Source of the DNA: Mesorhizobium sophorae
GTDB lineage: Bacteria > Pseudomonadota > Alphaproteobacteria > Rhizobiales > Rhizobiaceae
Direction of reading: 5' to 3'
Assembly: GCF_002270415.1 (NCBI RefSeq)
Contig: NZ_NNRI01000022.1
Coordinates: 1 to 64,000, forward strand
DNA: 64,000 bases
Position 1 is the stretch's first letter. Each line of letters starts with the position of its first letter. This document shows positions 36,272 through 45,828 of this stretch, in pieces. Made by a program: the position numbers and the translations under genes. Below the pieces are notes generated by a model, which was not told the origin of the DNA, did not search any database, and saw only the letters and a list, made by a program, of their open reading frames with translations.

Positions 36272-37659
36272 GTTACAATTGCGTTTCACCTGTAAAATTA
36301 CTCATCTTTTTTGAATCCGTGGCGGGCAGCTAAAGGGGTTACTGGCGGTGGTTGAATCGATTGAAATGACACTGGCGATATGGGCCTCGGCACTACGCGA
36401 GGTGAAGTCCCTGATTAGTGGGCTTTTCCCTCAGGAACGTGTGGCGATTTCGGCCGGACTGTTCCTTGAAGGCCTGCTCCGGGACGAGCATCGCAAGACC
36501 GGCTGGATGCGCGCCGAGGCTGCGGGTGACCCCGGGCCATGGCGCCAACAGGCCATTCTGGGGAGGGTCAAATGGGATGCGGACGCTTTGCGCGACATCG
36601 TGCGCGAATACGCGCTCAAAACGCTGGCCGACAACGAAGCCGTCCTCGTGATCGACGAGACGGGGTTCATCAAGCAGGGCAAGACGTCCTGCGGCGTCGC
36701 GCGGCAGGTCAACGTCTCGACTGGCAAGATGGCCAACTGCCAGATCGGCGTGTTCGCGGCCTATGTATCCCGGCACGGGCAAGCGTTTATTGATCGCGCG
36801 CTGTATCTTCCGAGAGCATGGACGGATGACCCTGCCCGCTTGGCGCAGGCCCACGTGCCTGCGGGCACGACTTTCGGAACAAAGTCCCGCCTGGCACTGG
36901 TTATGATCTCACGCGCCGTCGCTGCCGACGTACCCTTGAGCTGGGTGGCATCTGACCGCGTCTTCGGTGGCGCCGACATCGAGATGGCCCTCCGACGCTG
37001 GTACAAGGGCTATGTGCTCAGCGTTAACGCCAACCATCACTTCTTTTGCCGAAATCGCTTCCCAGAAGGAGGAACAGCCGAAGATATCGCGCGGAACCTC
37101 GATCCCTCCCTGTGGCGGAGCTTGCCCCAAGGAGGAGCCCTCCAGGGTTCTGAATCATGGGCTTACTGCCCGTTCACTGACTTGGACGTCGCGGAATATG
37201 ACAAAACCCGCTCCGGGCTCTGGACCCCGGGGCTCTTGATCCGACGCGATGCGAACCGGGCTCTCAGCTACTTTTCGACATCGTCTCCAGCGGGAACCGA
37301 GATCGAAACCCTAGTCGCAGTGCACCAATGCTGCAGGATTATCGAGGAAGGCCTACGCACGGCGAAGAACGAACTGGGCCTCGACCATAACGAAACCCGT
37401 TCCTGGCACGGGTGGCATCGCCACGTCTCCCTAGTCATGCTCGCTTTCGCGATGGTGTCGACCGTGCGCCACAAGGCGAGCCTCGAGCCCTCGGGAGCGG
37501 TCGGAAGGCTCATGGTGACCAGTCGCAGATTCGAACGCTTACCGAGGCCTCCCAGGAAGCCGAAGCCGGGATCGCTCGGCGCCGCGGCCGCCCTCCCATG
37601 GCTAGATCATTCCGGCGAATGTGGCCGCAAGCCCTTGCCGAGCAAAACGCAATAGTAGC
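36272..37659 (+). mobile_element. IS701-family insertion sequence
   Basis: The element is delimited by an imperfect inverted repeat: GTTACAATTGCGTTTCACC on the left (from 36272) and AGCAAAACGCAATAGTAGC on the right (to 37659), matching at about 14 of 20 positions. It holds one transposase gene. The exact ends and target duplication are not certain. Confidence 0.65.
36348..37655 (+). CDS. IS701-family transposase
   Basis: A 435-residue full-length transposase with GTG start. The DDE-type residues are present: the first Asp in VLVIDETGFIKQGK, the second in WVASDRVFGG, and the Glu in RIIEEGLRTAKNELGLDHNE, all in IS701-typical contexts. The stop lies inside the right terminal inverted repeat. 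No frameshift or truncation was seen, so the element may be mobile. Confidence 0.9.
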   Translation: MVESIEMTLAIWASALREVKSLISGLFPQERVAISAGLFLEGLLRDEHRKTGWMRAEAAGDPGPWRQQAILGRVKWDADALRDIVREYALKTLADNEAVLVIDETGFIKQGKTSCGVARQVNVSTGKMANCQIGVFAAYVSRHGQAFIDRALYLPRAWTDDPARLAQAHVPAGTTFGTKSRLALVMISRAVAADVPLSWVASDRVFGGADIEMALRRWYKGYVLSVNANHHFFCRNRFPEGGTAEDIARNLDPSLWRSLPQGGALQGSESWAYCPFTDLDVAEYDKTRSGLWTPGLLIRRDANRALSYFSTSSPAGTEIETLVAVHQCCRIIEEGLRTAKNELGLDHNETRSWHGWHRHVSLVMLAFAMVSTVRHKASLEPSGAVGRLMVTSRRFERLPRPPRKPKPGSLGAAAALPWLDHSGECGRKPLPSKTQ

Positions 37660-37909
37660 GTGAGGTTTCCATGGTGAAATTGTCCGTGAAAACGAGATCC
37701 ACCCGTCTTCCAAACGAGGCCCGAAGGGCAGCCGGATTCGCCTGAAACGGGAGAAATGAAGAGGTGGTCATGCGACAAAATGCCGTCATCGGTGTCAGTA
37801 CGCCAGTTCGAGATATCCGACCTGAGCCAGCGCGTAGCCAGGAGCTCTCCGAGGTCGGTTTTCCGGTTGGAGCGAGTAGGAAAGCTATCAAGAAGCAAGG
37901 AGCATGATT

Positions 37910-38428
37910 ATGCCTGAAGACAATACAGAACGGACAATCGCAGAAGACGACAATACTGAACAGACAGGCGTGAATGAGGAGAATACTGAGCACATTAGCG
38001 TGGATGAGGAGGATGCTGACCAACCAGACGTGGATTTGTTGGGCCTTACGGCAGATATCGTCGCGGCCTTTGTCCAGAAAAACCCGATCCCGGTCGCCGA
38101 TCTTCCGGACTTGATCGCTAGCGTCAATTCTGCGTTGAGGGGGATTGTACAACCGCCTGCTCCGCCAGAATCTAAGCTCGTTCCGGCGGTCAATCGCAAG
38201 CGGTCCGTCTTCCCCGATTATATCATATGCTTGGAGGACGGAAAAAAATTCAAGTCTCTCAAACGGCATCTCCGAGCCAATTACGGCCTGACACCCGACG
38301 ATTATAGAGCCAAATGGGGACTTGGTCCTGACTACCCGATGGTGGCGCCGAATTATGCCTCCCGGCGGTCCCTCCTTGCGAAGTCCGCCGGTCTCGGCCG
38401 CAGGCCAGCCGTCAAAACGCCAGGGTAA
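37910..38428 (+). CDS. MucR/Ros-family transcriptional regulator
   Basis: A 172-residue regulator. The start at 37910 is preferred over the ATG at 37904 because AAGGAG lies 7 nt upstream of it and only 1 nt from the other. The MucR core is clear: LTADIVAAFVQKNPIPVADL, SVFPDYIICLEDGKKFKSL and GLTPDDYRAKWGL. The zinc site is incomplete: the second Cys is Asp (CLED) and the last His is missing, as in some Mesorhizobium homologues. An acidic N-terminal tail of about 38 residues repeats an EDDNTEQT-like unit. MucR proteins control exopolysaccharide, motility and symbiosis genes by binding AT-rich DNA. Confidence 0.9.
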   Translation: MPEDNTERTIAEDDNTEQTGVNEENTEHISVDEEDADQPDVDLLGLTADIVAAFVQKNPIPVADLPDLIASVNSALRGIVQPPAPPESKLVPAVNRKRSVFPDYIICLEDGKKFKSLKRHLRANYGLTPDDYRAKWGLGPDYPMVAPNYASRRSLLAKSAGLGRRPAVKTPG

Positions 38429-38500
38429 AGCCTCCCCGCTTGCTCGCGAGTTCTGGACTTTTTGCTTTGACAGACGCATCCTCTCTTCGGGGAGATGGCG

Positions 38501-38860
38501 ATGGGGAATGCGGCTCAGCCATGGCGCAAACGGCGCACACCATGGTGGCGAATGCTTCTGAAAGGCCGGCTTGCAATCGTTCTTGCGCTGCTTGCGATCT
38601 CGTCTGCCGCCTATGTTGCGGCTGACAACCGGCCCCGGCTCCCGGCCGTTCACTCCTATGGCGCGTCATCGAGCGAGGTTGCGGCGCGCAAGGTAGGTTG
38701 TGACATCAAGGGCAACATCAATGAGCGCGGCGAGCATATTTATCACGTGCCGGGCCAGGAATATTACTTGGCCACGCGGATAAACCCTGCGCGTGGGGAA
38801 CGGTGGTTCTGCTCCGAATGGGAAGCATGGTGGGCCGGCTGGCGAAAGGCTAAGGTATGA
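38501..38860 (+). CDS. sunset-domain protein, membrane-anchored or secreted
   Basis: A 119-residue protein. The start at 38501 has GGGGAG 6 nt upstream; the ATG at 38495 abuts it. A positively charged N terminus precedes a hydrophobic segment (LAIVLALLAISSAAYVA), so it is exported or anchored. The C-terminal half is the sunset domain, CDIKGNINERGEHIYHVPGQ followed by ATRINPARGERWFCSEWEA, found with nuclease-like proteins of plasmids and islands. Its function is unknown. The stop overlaps the next start as ATGA. Confidence 0.75.
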   Translation: MGNAAQPWRKRRTPWWRMLLKGRLAIVLALLAISSAAYVAADNRPRLPAVHSYGASSSEVAARKVGCDIKGNINERGEHIYHVPGQEYYLATRINPARGERWFCSEWEAWWAGWRKAKV

Positions 38861-39048
38861 CCAAGCCTGGAACATCCTTTACCGCGGAGGAAATGGCGGC
38901 CGAGTTGGAACGCCGGCGGAACGCTGAGAGCCTGATCGAACATGATCGAGCGCGGGTAGCCCAACGTCTCCGTGAGTCCCGGAACGGCCAAAGCGACGGG
39001 TGCTTTCGCTGCAATGGCGACGCCGTCGCGTTTATCGGCCGCTTCTAG
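38857..39048 (+). CDS. small hypothetical protein coupled to the sunset-domain gene
   Basis: A 63-residue charged protein (FTAEEMAAELERRRNAESL, C-terminal CFRCNG). Its ATG overlaps the preceding stop, which is the main support. The family is not recognised. Confidence 0.45.
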   Translation: MTKPGTSFTAEEMAAELERRRNAESLIEHDRARVAQRLRESRNGQSDGCFRCNGDAVAFIGRF

Positions 39049-39551
39049 GCCAGGAGCTATATCGGCGTGTCGATGATCACCATCGGCCAGGACGGCTTGC
39101 CGACACCGACTGCCGACGAGGACCGGACACCGGCAATGGATCTGCCGGAGTGGAAAAGCGTGTCGCCATATTTCTGGTTTGGCCCGGCGGCCAGCAGCCG
39201 CGACTACTCCATCACGTTCTCGCCTCGTGCCGCATGGGGCAGTTCTGCGATCGTCACGATCTGCGGCCGCCAGTCCTCGCCAGAAAACTGACATAAGCTT
39301 TTTTGCAATAACCGGAACAGTCCCTTCGTTCGGCCGCCGCCAGACTGCCGCTTGCGAAGAGGAAGCCGTCGCCGTCTGCGAGTCCCTCCCGCCTCTGTCG
39401 AGCGACGCATGCCCCCAAATGGGCATCGGAGGCGAACAGCGTTTCCCTCCGGCGGCAAAGAACAGCATCCGATACTTTATCGTCTACAAAATTGATAGAC
39501 ATAATAAACAGCGAAAGTAGGAAGCCATTTCCAAATTGGAGCAAGACCAGG
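39049..39551. other. intergenic region with one doubtful small frame
   Basis: A GTG at 39067 opens a 74-residue frame ending at 39291 with AGGAG 10 nt upstream, but the product is not recognised and another frame overlaps it. The rest up to the sulfonate operon holds nothing recognisable. The promoter of that operon should lie around 39450-39540, where the DNA becomes AT-rich. Confidence 0.3.
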
Positions 39552-40604
39552 ATGTTAGCTGTGGAGAGATTTTCGAGAAGAAGGTTTAGCGCGCTCGTGG
39601 CTGCCTTTGCGGTGCCCTTGGTCGCTTCTTCCTCGCCTTTCGGGGCTCAGGCGGGTAGTTCGGACGCGGGTAAACTGCCGACCGAAATCCCGGAGGGCAC
39701 CGTGCTTCGCATCGGCGATCCCGAGACGCAAAGGGCGCTGGAACTCTCGGGTCTGATCGATCAACTGCCGTTCAAGGTCGAATGGGCCAATATCAGCGGC
39801 GGTCCACAAACAATAGAAGCTTTTCGCGCCAATGCGTTGGACGTTGGATCGGTCGCCGACATTCCGCCCATCCACGCGACCTGGACCGGGCTCAAGGTCA
39901 AGATCATTGCCGCGAAGTTCCGCAAGGATCCGGTTGCGCCCCCGATTTATCAGCTCGGCATTGCACCCGGCGTCGAGGTCAGGACGCTCGCGGACTTGCG
40001 CGGCAAACGGATTGCTTTCAGCCCGGGTCAGGCGCAGGGCGCGCTGGTGCTGAGGGTGCTGCAGGCCGCCGGCCTGAAAAAGGAGGATGTCAATCTCATC
40101 GAGCTGCCCAGCAATGGCGATGCCTATCCGGTGGCACTCGCCAGCAAGCAAGTCGATGTCGCACCGATCTGGGGCGTCCTCATCAAGCACTATCTGCACC
40201 AGTATGGTGCCGACGGCGCTACCACCATTCCGCACGGCTTGCGCGACGATCCAGCCCATCTCTATGCGCCACAGGCGGTGCTGGACGACCCGGCCAAAGC
40301 TGCCGCTCTCGGCGAGTATGTGCGCTACTGGGCACTTGCGACCCGATGGGTGGAGGAGCATCCGAAAGAGTGGATCGAAGGCTACTATGTCGCCACGCAG
40401 GGGCTCGACAGCGAAGATGGCCAGTATCTCGTCGACGCCGACGGCCAGTTCGACATCCCGCCCGACTGGAACGACGTGATCGCGCGCCAGCAGGCAACGA
40501 TCGATCTCCTGGCCCGGGAACTGAACAGGCCCCCGATCAAGGCCGAGGATCTTTTCGACAGGCGCTTCGAGAAGATCGCCACAAATGCGCTGAACGCGTC
40601 ATGA
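39552..40604 (+). CDS. sulfonate/taurine-type ABC transporter substrate-binding protein
   Basis: A 350-residue periplasmic binding protein. The ATG at 39552 starts a signal region with a twin-arginine-like motif (SRRRFSALVAAFAV), so export may be by Tat. The NMT1/SsuA fold is seen in LRIGDPETQRALELSGLID, SVADIPPIHATWTG and ADLRGKRIAFSPGQAQGALV. It delivers an organosulfur or similar anion to the permease coded downstream. Confidence 0.85.
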   Translation: MLAVERFSRRRFSALVAAFAVPLVASSSPFGAQAGSSDAGKLPTEIPEGTVLRIGDPETQRALELSGLIDQLPFKVEWANISGGPQTIEAFRANALDVGSVADIPPIHATWTGLKVKIIAAKFRKDPVAPPIYQLGIAPGVEVRTLADLRGKRIAFSPGQAQGALVLRVLQAAGLKKEDVNLIELPSNGDAYPVALASKQVDVAPIWGVLIKHYLHQYGADGATTIPHGLRDDPAHLYAPQAVLDDPAKAAALGEYVRYWALATRWVEEHPKEWIEGYYVATQGLDSEDGQYLVDADGQFDIPPDWNDVIARQQATIDLLARELNRPPIKAEDLFDRRFEKIATNALNAS

Positions 40605-40635
40605 CGCCCGTTTCTAAAGACTGGAGACGACCCAG

Positions 40636-41517
40636 ATGAACGCATTCTCACACCCCGCCGCGGTTGCGCCCACCATTGGGTATGCATCTGATGAAAGGGC
40701 GTTGATCCCGCCCGCCGTAAAGCCCCGCAAGACCGGGACGAGGCGCCGCCTGGCGCTTGGGCGTGCGATCCCGTTTGGCGCGCTGATTGGGCCCGCACTT
40801 CTTATTGTTGTCTGGTCCATCGGCAGTGTTGCCGGCCTGATCGATCCAAGAACGCTGCCGGCGCCTTGGTCGGTTGTCGGCACCGCCGTCGATCTTATCG
40901 CAGAAGGCAAGCTTCAGGGTCATCTGATGACGTCTGCCTGGCGGGCAGCGCAGGGGCTGGTGTTCGGCGTCCTGATCGGGAGCGTGCTTGCCCTCATTTC
41001 AGGGTTGTCCCGGCTTGGCGAAGCGATCATCGACGGTCCCGTTCAGATCAAGCGGGCGATCCCGACGCTCGCCCTGATCCCGTTGCTGATGCTGTGGTTC
41101 GGCATCGGCGAGGGCATGAAAGTGACGACGATCGCGCTGGCTGTCCTGATCCCGATCTATATCCAGACCCACAGCAGCTTGCGCAGCATAGACAGCCGTT
41201 ATGTCGAATTGGCCCAGACCCTGCGAATGGGCTATGGCGAATTCATCCGCGAAGTCATCCTGCCAGGCGCCCTGCCCGGCTTCTTCCTGGGCCTGCGTTT
41301 CGCCGTGACCTATGCTTGGCTGTCCCTGGTGGTGGTCGAACAGGTCAATGCCACCAGCGGCATCGGCTATATGATCGATCTCGCACGCAACTACGGCCAG
41401 ACTGACATCGTCATCGTGGGCCTCGTCCTCTACGCGCTGCTCGGTCTCGCCTCAGACGGCATCGTCAGCTTCTTCCAGGAAAGGTCGCTGTCATGGCGTC
41501 GCACCTTGGCGGATTGA
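40636..41517 (+). CDS. ssuC: sulfonate-type ABC transporter permease
   Basis: A 293-residue inner-membrane permease with about six membrane segments and the EAA-loop region VELAQTLRMGYGEFIREVIL, typical of SsuC/TauC. The first ~45 residues are a cytoplasmic tail. Its 3' end overlaps the ATPase gene by 25 nt. Confidence 0.88.
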   Translation: MNAFSHPAAVAPTIGYASDERALIPPAVKPRKTGTRRRLALGRAIPFGALIGPALLIVVWSIGSVAGLIDPRTLPAPWSVVGTAVDLIAEGKLQGHLMTSAWRAAQGLVFGVLIGSVLALISGLSRLGEAIIDGPVQIKRAIPTLALIPLLMLWFGIGEGMKVTTIALAVLIPIYIQTHSSLRSIDSRYVELAQTLRMGYGEFIREVILPGALPGFFLGLRFAVTYAWLSLVVVEQVNATSGIGYMIDLARNYGQTDIVIVGLVLYALLGLASDGIVSFFQERSLSWRRTLAD

Positions 41518-42239
41518 GCGGCGCACCCGTCGTGCGGGTCGAGAGCCTTATCAGAAGCTTCGGCCCACGAACCATTCTCGACGGGCTCAGCCTCGACATC
41601 GACAAGGGGGAGTTCGTCGCCCTTCTCGGCCGTAGCGGATCGGGCAAGAGTACGTTGCTGCGCGCGCTCGCAGATCTCGATGACAAAGTATCCGGGTCCG
41701 GCCGGCTCGAAACGCCCGATAAGAAATCGGTGGTGTTCCAGGATGCCCGACTGTTGCCATGGAAACGAGTGCTGGAGAATGTGATGCTTGGTCTCAACCT
41801 ACCGGACGCAGCCAAACGCGGACGGGCAGCTCTCGAAGAAGTTGGCCTGGGCGGCCGTGAGAACGCTTGGCCGGTCGAGCTCTCTGGTGGCGAGCAGCAG
41901 CGGGTGGCATTGGCGCGCTCGCTGGTCCGTGATCCCGAACTGCTGCTGGCGGATGAGCCGTTCGGCGCACTCGACGCGCTGACCCGCCTGCGCATGCACG
42001 ATCTGCTGCGTCAGCTTTGTGCCCGTCACCAACCGGCGGTCCTATTGGTCACCCATGACGTTGACGAAGCTGTGACGCTGGCGGACCGGGTTTTGGTTCT
42101 CGACAAGGGCGGGATCGTCGCCGACATCGCAATCGATATCCCAACGCCACGCGATCATGGCGATCGCCGGTTCGGCGAGATTCGCTCCGAACTTCTGCGT
42201 CATCTCGGCGTCGAGACGAAGCCTGTGCTGCCGGTCTGA
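41493..42239 (+). CDS. ssuB: sulfonate-type ABC transporter ATP-binding protein
   Basis: A 248-residue ABC ATPase with Walker A GRSGSGKST, signature LSGGEQQRVALARS, Walker B ELLLADEPFGALDAL and the switch His in LLVTHDVDEA. It is complete and of normal length for SsuB. It overlaps the permease and is followed by the monooxygenase gene. Confidence 0.92.
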   Translation: MASHLGGLSGAPVVRVESLIRSFGPRTILDGLSLDIDKGEFVALLGRSGSGKSTLLRALADLDDKVSGSGRLETPDKKSVVFQDARLLPWKRVLENVMLGLNLPDAAKRGRAALEEVGLGGRENAWPVELSGGEQQRVALARSLVRDPELLLADEPFGALDALTRLRMHDLLRQLCARHQPAVLLVTHDVDEAVTLADRVLVLDKGGIVADIAIDIPTPRDHGDRRFGEIRSELLRHLGVETKPVLPV

Positions 42240-42287
42240 CCGGTCGAAAACCTGTCGCTCAGAGTCACCACCCAAGAGGACCCCCAT

Positions 42288-43479
42288 ATGCCCGCCGAAT
42301 CACGACAGTTGAAGCTCAATCTTTTCATCTATCCTGGCGGCCATCATGAAGCCGGCTGGCGCTACAAGGATTCCGCCCCTGAGAGAATGCTGGACATCGC
42401 TTATTATCAGGAACTGGCGAAAAAGGCCGAGGCGAGCAAGTTCGACGCGCTGTTCTTTGCCGATGGGCCGGCGCTCGCAGACAACATCCGTTACGCAAGC
42501 CGCTTCAGGCTGGAGCCGCTGACCTGGATTTCGGCGCTTGCCGCCGTGACGCAACGCATCGGCTTCATCGCGACCGCCTCGACCACCTACAACGAACCCT
42601 ATAACCTCGCCCGGCTGTTCGCTTCGGTCGATCATCTGAGCGGCGGCCGCGCCGGTTGGAACATCGTCACGACGGGCGATGCGTCCGCGGCGCTGAATTT
42701 CGGCTTTGACCGACATCCAACCCATGCCGACCGTTACGAGCGCGCCGGCGAATTCGTTGATGTGGTGACCAAGCTCTGGGACAGTTGGGAGGACGACGCG
42801 CTCGTCTCGGACCGGGACTCTGGAATTTTTGCCGACACTGACAAGATCCACTCAATCAATCACATCGGCAAATATCATCGGGTGAAGGGTCCGCTCACGC
42901 TTCCGCGCTCACCACAGGGGCGTCCGGTCTACGTCCAGGCGGGTTCATCGGAAGACGGACGATCATTCGCAAGCTGCTATGCCGAGGCGATATTTACAGC
43001 CCATCAGACACTCGGCAACGCGCAGGAATTTTACGCTGACATCAAAGCGCGCGTGAAGTCGGTTGGCCGCAACCCTGACCACGTCAAGGTCTTGCCCGGC
43101 ATCAGTCCCTTCATCGGTTCAACCGAGGCGGAAGCCCGGGCACTGCATGACGAGTTCAATGAGCTGACGCAGCCGGAATACTCTCTTCACCAGCTACGCC
43201 GCATCGTAGACGCCGACCTTTCCGGCTACGATCTGGACGGGCCATTTCCGCGCGAGCTCATCCGCGTCGAGGGCGAGCGCGGCGCGAGCAGCCGCTTCCA
43301 CGTCGTACTCGACATCATTGAGCGCGAGAATCCAACCATCCGCCAGTTGCTGCACCGCCTCGCCGGGGCGCGCGGGCATTGGGTCCAGGCCGGGACACCC
43401 GAACAGATCGCCGACAAAATCCAGGAATGGTTCGACAATGGTGCCGCGGACGGCTTCAATATCATGCCGCCCTATCTAC
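42288..43479 (+). pseudogene. LLM-class flavin monooxygenase, 5' part interrupted by IS21
   Basis: This is the N-terminal ~397 codons of a flavin-dependent monooxygenase of the NtaA/SnaA/DszA type (LNLFIYPGGHHEAGWR, FFADGPALADNIRY, DHLSGGRAGWNIVTTGDA). Such enzymes oxidise organosulfur or amino-acetate compounds, and sit beside sulfonate transporters. The frame is cut at MPPYL by an IS21-type element. Reading into the element gives a false ending at 43505. The 3' part resumes at 46927; joined, the gene would encode 448 residues, the usual length. Confidence 0.93.
43474..43479. repeat. left target-site duplication of the IS21 element
   Basis: ATCTAC at 43474-43479 is repeated at 46921-46926, directly flanking the TGT...ACA ends of the element. 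Confidence 0.9.
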
Positions 43480-43537
43480 TGTCGAAGACGGTCGAAACCC
43501 GCTGATAAACGACGACAAGATCTGAAGCGCTGGAAGA

Positions 43538-43595
43538 GCAAAGGCGGCCGCCCGCGCGCTCTTCAACTAGCGCTGTAGCGGGCGGCCGCCTTTGC
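43538..43595. repeat. perfect 18-bp inverted repeat near IS21 left end
   Basis: Arms GCAAAGGCGGCCGCCCGC (43538-43555) and its exact complement (43578-43595) are separated by 22 nt. It lies upstream of the first IS gene. No T-run follows, so it is probably a barrier to outside transcription or translation, or a transposase-related site, rather than a normal terminator. Confidence 0.8.
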
Positions 43596-43876
43596 GGCGC
43601 GGTGCTGATCATGGGAGGTTGAAGGGATAGACGCGGGGCACGTCTCCAGCCGCCCTGAGGCGGCTTTCGACGTACCCCGCCATGCGCGTGCCTTGTGGTA
43701 GATCTGCGGGTAATCAGCGCCGCAGAAACAATCCGGCGTAACACCGATCTCAACTGGCAAGTCCGGGCTCGGTGTCACGCTCCACTGACGGTGCGCGACT
43801 GCATTATCGCATTGTCAGCGCATTCCGTCGACCTTTTCCCCGAACTCCCAGCGGCGCTCCGAAAGGATCGTCGCGG

Positions 43877-44332
43877 ATGCTCACGGGCCGCTTCTTTCTG
43901 TGCGGCCGCTGCCGTTCGCAGGTAACGATCTGCCGCAGCTGCGACCGGGGACAGCGCTACTGCGGCCAGGACTGCGCCCGTGCTGCCCGCCGCGAGAGTG
44001 TGCGCGAGGCGGGGCGACGTTATCAGCGCAGCCGCCGGGGACGCCTGGCTCATGCGGTCCGGGCCCGACGATATCGGGCTCGGCACAATAAAGTGACGCA
44101 TCATTCTCCACCTGCATCTCCTGCCGGTTCACTACTGGTCAGTCCCTCGAACGATGTTGTCGCTGCTTTTGCTGACGTCGCCGGGCGGGCGACGACATCG
44201 GTCATGCCCACGCCGTGCTGTCGGCGCTGCGACTGTCGACTGTCGCCGTTCGTTCGCACCGGCTTCGTGCGTCGCCGGGGGCCTCGTTATGCCCGTGAAG
44301 CTGACTACGCAGACGGAGAGCCCGTATCATGA
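43877..44332 (+). CDS. IS21-associated cysteine-rich (zinc-finger-like) protein
   Basis: A 151-residue basic protein with an N-terminal cysteine cluster, FFLCGRCRSQVTICRSCDRG then RYCGQDCARAAR, and an Arg-rich helix (RRYQRSRRGRLAHAVRARRY). The cysteine spacing suggests two zinc-binding knuckles and the basic part suggests nucleic-acid binding. It overlaps istA by ATGA and so belongs to the element. Similar genes precede istA in other rhizobial IS21 elements as far as I recall; their role is unknown. Confidence 0.7.
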   Translation: MLTGRFFLCGRCRSQVTICRSCDRGQRYCGQDCARAARRESVREAGRRYQRSRRGRLAHAVRARRYRARHNKVTHHSPPASPAGSLLVSPSNDVVAAFADVAGRATTSVMPTPCCRRCDCRLSPFVRTGFVRRRGPRYAREADYADGEPVS

Positions 44333-45828
44333 CCATCAGCCCCGAACTGGAAGCGCAGATCCTGCGCCTGTATCACGCCGAGAAGTGGCGCTGCGGCACC
44401 ATCGCCAGGCAATTGCATGTCCATCACACGACGGTGCATCGCGTTCTGGCCCAGGCGGGATTGCCCCGGCACAAGCCGCTGCAGAGAGCCTCAATCATTG
44501 ACCCGTATCTTCCATTCATTGAGCAGACGCTGGAAAAGTTCCCCTCGCTGACCGCCAGCCGCCTTTATGCGATGGTGCGCGAGCGCGGCTACCGGGGCTT
44601 GCCGACGCACTTTCGGCACCTGGTCGCCCTGCACCGTCCCCGCAAGCCGGCCGAGGCGTTCCTGCGGCTGCGCACATTGCCGGGCGAGCAGGGACAGGTC
44701 GACTGGGCCCACTTCGGTCACATCGAGATCGGCAACGCCCGCCGGCCGCTCATGGCGTTCGTGATGGTGCTTTCTTACTCACGCGACATCTACCTGCGCT
44801 TCTTCCTCGACGCGCGCATGGAAAACTTCCTGCGCGGTCACGTCGGCGCGTTCAACACATGGTGCGGGCTGCCCAGGGTCCTGCTCTACGACAATCTCAA
44901 GAGTGCGGTGCTCGAGCGCCAGGGCGATGCGATCCGCTTCCATCCGACGCTGCTTGCCTTCGCCGGCTTCTATCGGTTCGAGCCACGTCCTGTCGCGGTT
45001 GCCCGGGGCAACGAAAAAGGCCGCGTCGAGCGCGCCATACGGCATATAAGGGAAGCATTCTTCATCGCCCGCAAGTTCACCGATCTCGACGATCTGAACG
45101 CCCAGGCCGAACAGTGGTGCCGCAACCAGGCAGCCGACCGGCCATGCCCCGAGGACCGGACGATGACGGTCCGCCAGGCGTTTGCGCAAGAGCAGCCACT
45201 GCTTCTGCCGCTGCCCGCCAACCCATACCCCGTCGAGGAGCAGGTCGCCGCCAAGGTTGGCAAAACGCCCTATGTGCGCTTCGACCTCAACGATTACTCG
45301 GTACCGCATGCTCATGTCCGGCGCACGCTCAGCGTGCGCGCCGATCTCGGCCTGGTCCGCGTCTTCGACGGCGCAAAGATGATCGCCAGTCACCGTCGCA
45401 GCTATGATCGCGACCAGCAGATCGAGGACCCTCAGCACCTCAAGGCACTCGTCGCAATCAAGCGCGAGGCGCGCCAGCATCGCGGCCTCAACAGCCTGAC
45501 CCGCGCCGTGCCGGCCTGCCAGACCCTGATGATCCGGGCCGCCGAGCGTGGCTCCAATATCGGTGCGATCACAAACGCGTTGCTGAAACTGCTTGACCTG
45601 TACGGCGCGCAGGAACTGCAGGCCGCCGTCGAGGAAGCTTTGCATGCCGGCGCCTCCCATTCGAGGTCGGTTCGCGACGTACTGGAACGCCGCCGGGTCG
45701 CCCGCGGTGCTCCGCCGCCGGTCGAAACGAGCCTGCCCGAACACGTGCGGCGCAAGGATACGACGGTACGGCCGCATCGCCTCGACAGCTACGACCAACT
45801 GACCCTTGGAGGCAAAGATGATGAATAA
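44329..45828 (+). CDS. istA: IS21 transposase IstA
   Basis: A 499-residue transposase with an N-terminal HTH (CGTIARQLHVHHTTVHRVLA), a DDE catalytic core (QVDWAHFGH, LYDNLKSAV, and the Glu in NEKGRVERAIRHIR) and a C-terminal Mu-like beta domain. It cuts and joins the element ends. It overlaps istB by 11 nt. There is no frameshift. Confidence 0.96.
   Translation: MTISPELEAQILRLYHAEKWRCGTIARQLHVHHTTVHRVLAQAGLPRHKPLQRASIIDPYLPFIEQTLEKFPSLTASRLYAMVRERGYRGLPTHFRHLVALHRPRKPAEAFLRLRTLPGEQGQVDWAHFGHIEIGNARRPLMAFVMVLSYSRDIYLRFFLDARMENFLRGHVGAFNTWCGLPRVLLYDNLKSAVLERQGDAIRFHPTLLAFAGFYRFEPRPVAVARGNEKGRVERAIRHIREAFFIARKFTDLDDLNAQAEQWCRNQAADRPCPEDRTMTVRQAFAQEQPLLLPLPANPYPVEEQVAAKVGKTPYVRFDLNDYSVPHAHVRRTLSVRADLGLVRVFDGAKMIASHRRSYDRDQQIEDPQHLKALVAIKREARQHRGLNSLTRAVPACQTLMIRAAERGSNIGAITNALLKLLDLYGAQELQAAVEEALHAGASHSRSVRDVLERRRVARGAPPPVETSLPEHVRRKDTTVRPHRLDSYDQLTLGGKDDE

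Noticed and set aside
37607..38653. 348-residue minus-strand frame over mucR
   Set aside because: It covers the clear MucR gene on the other strand and has a composition typical of a mirror frame.
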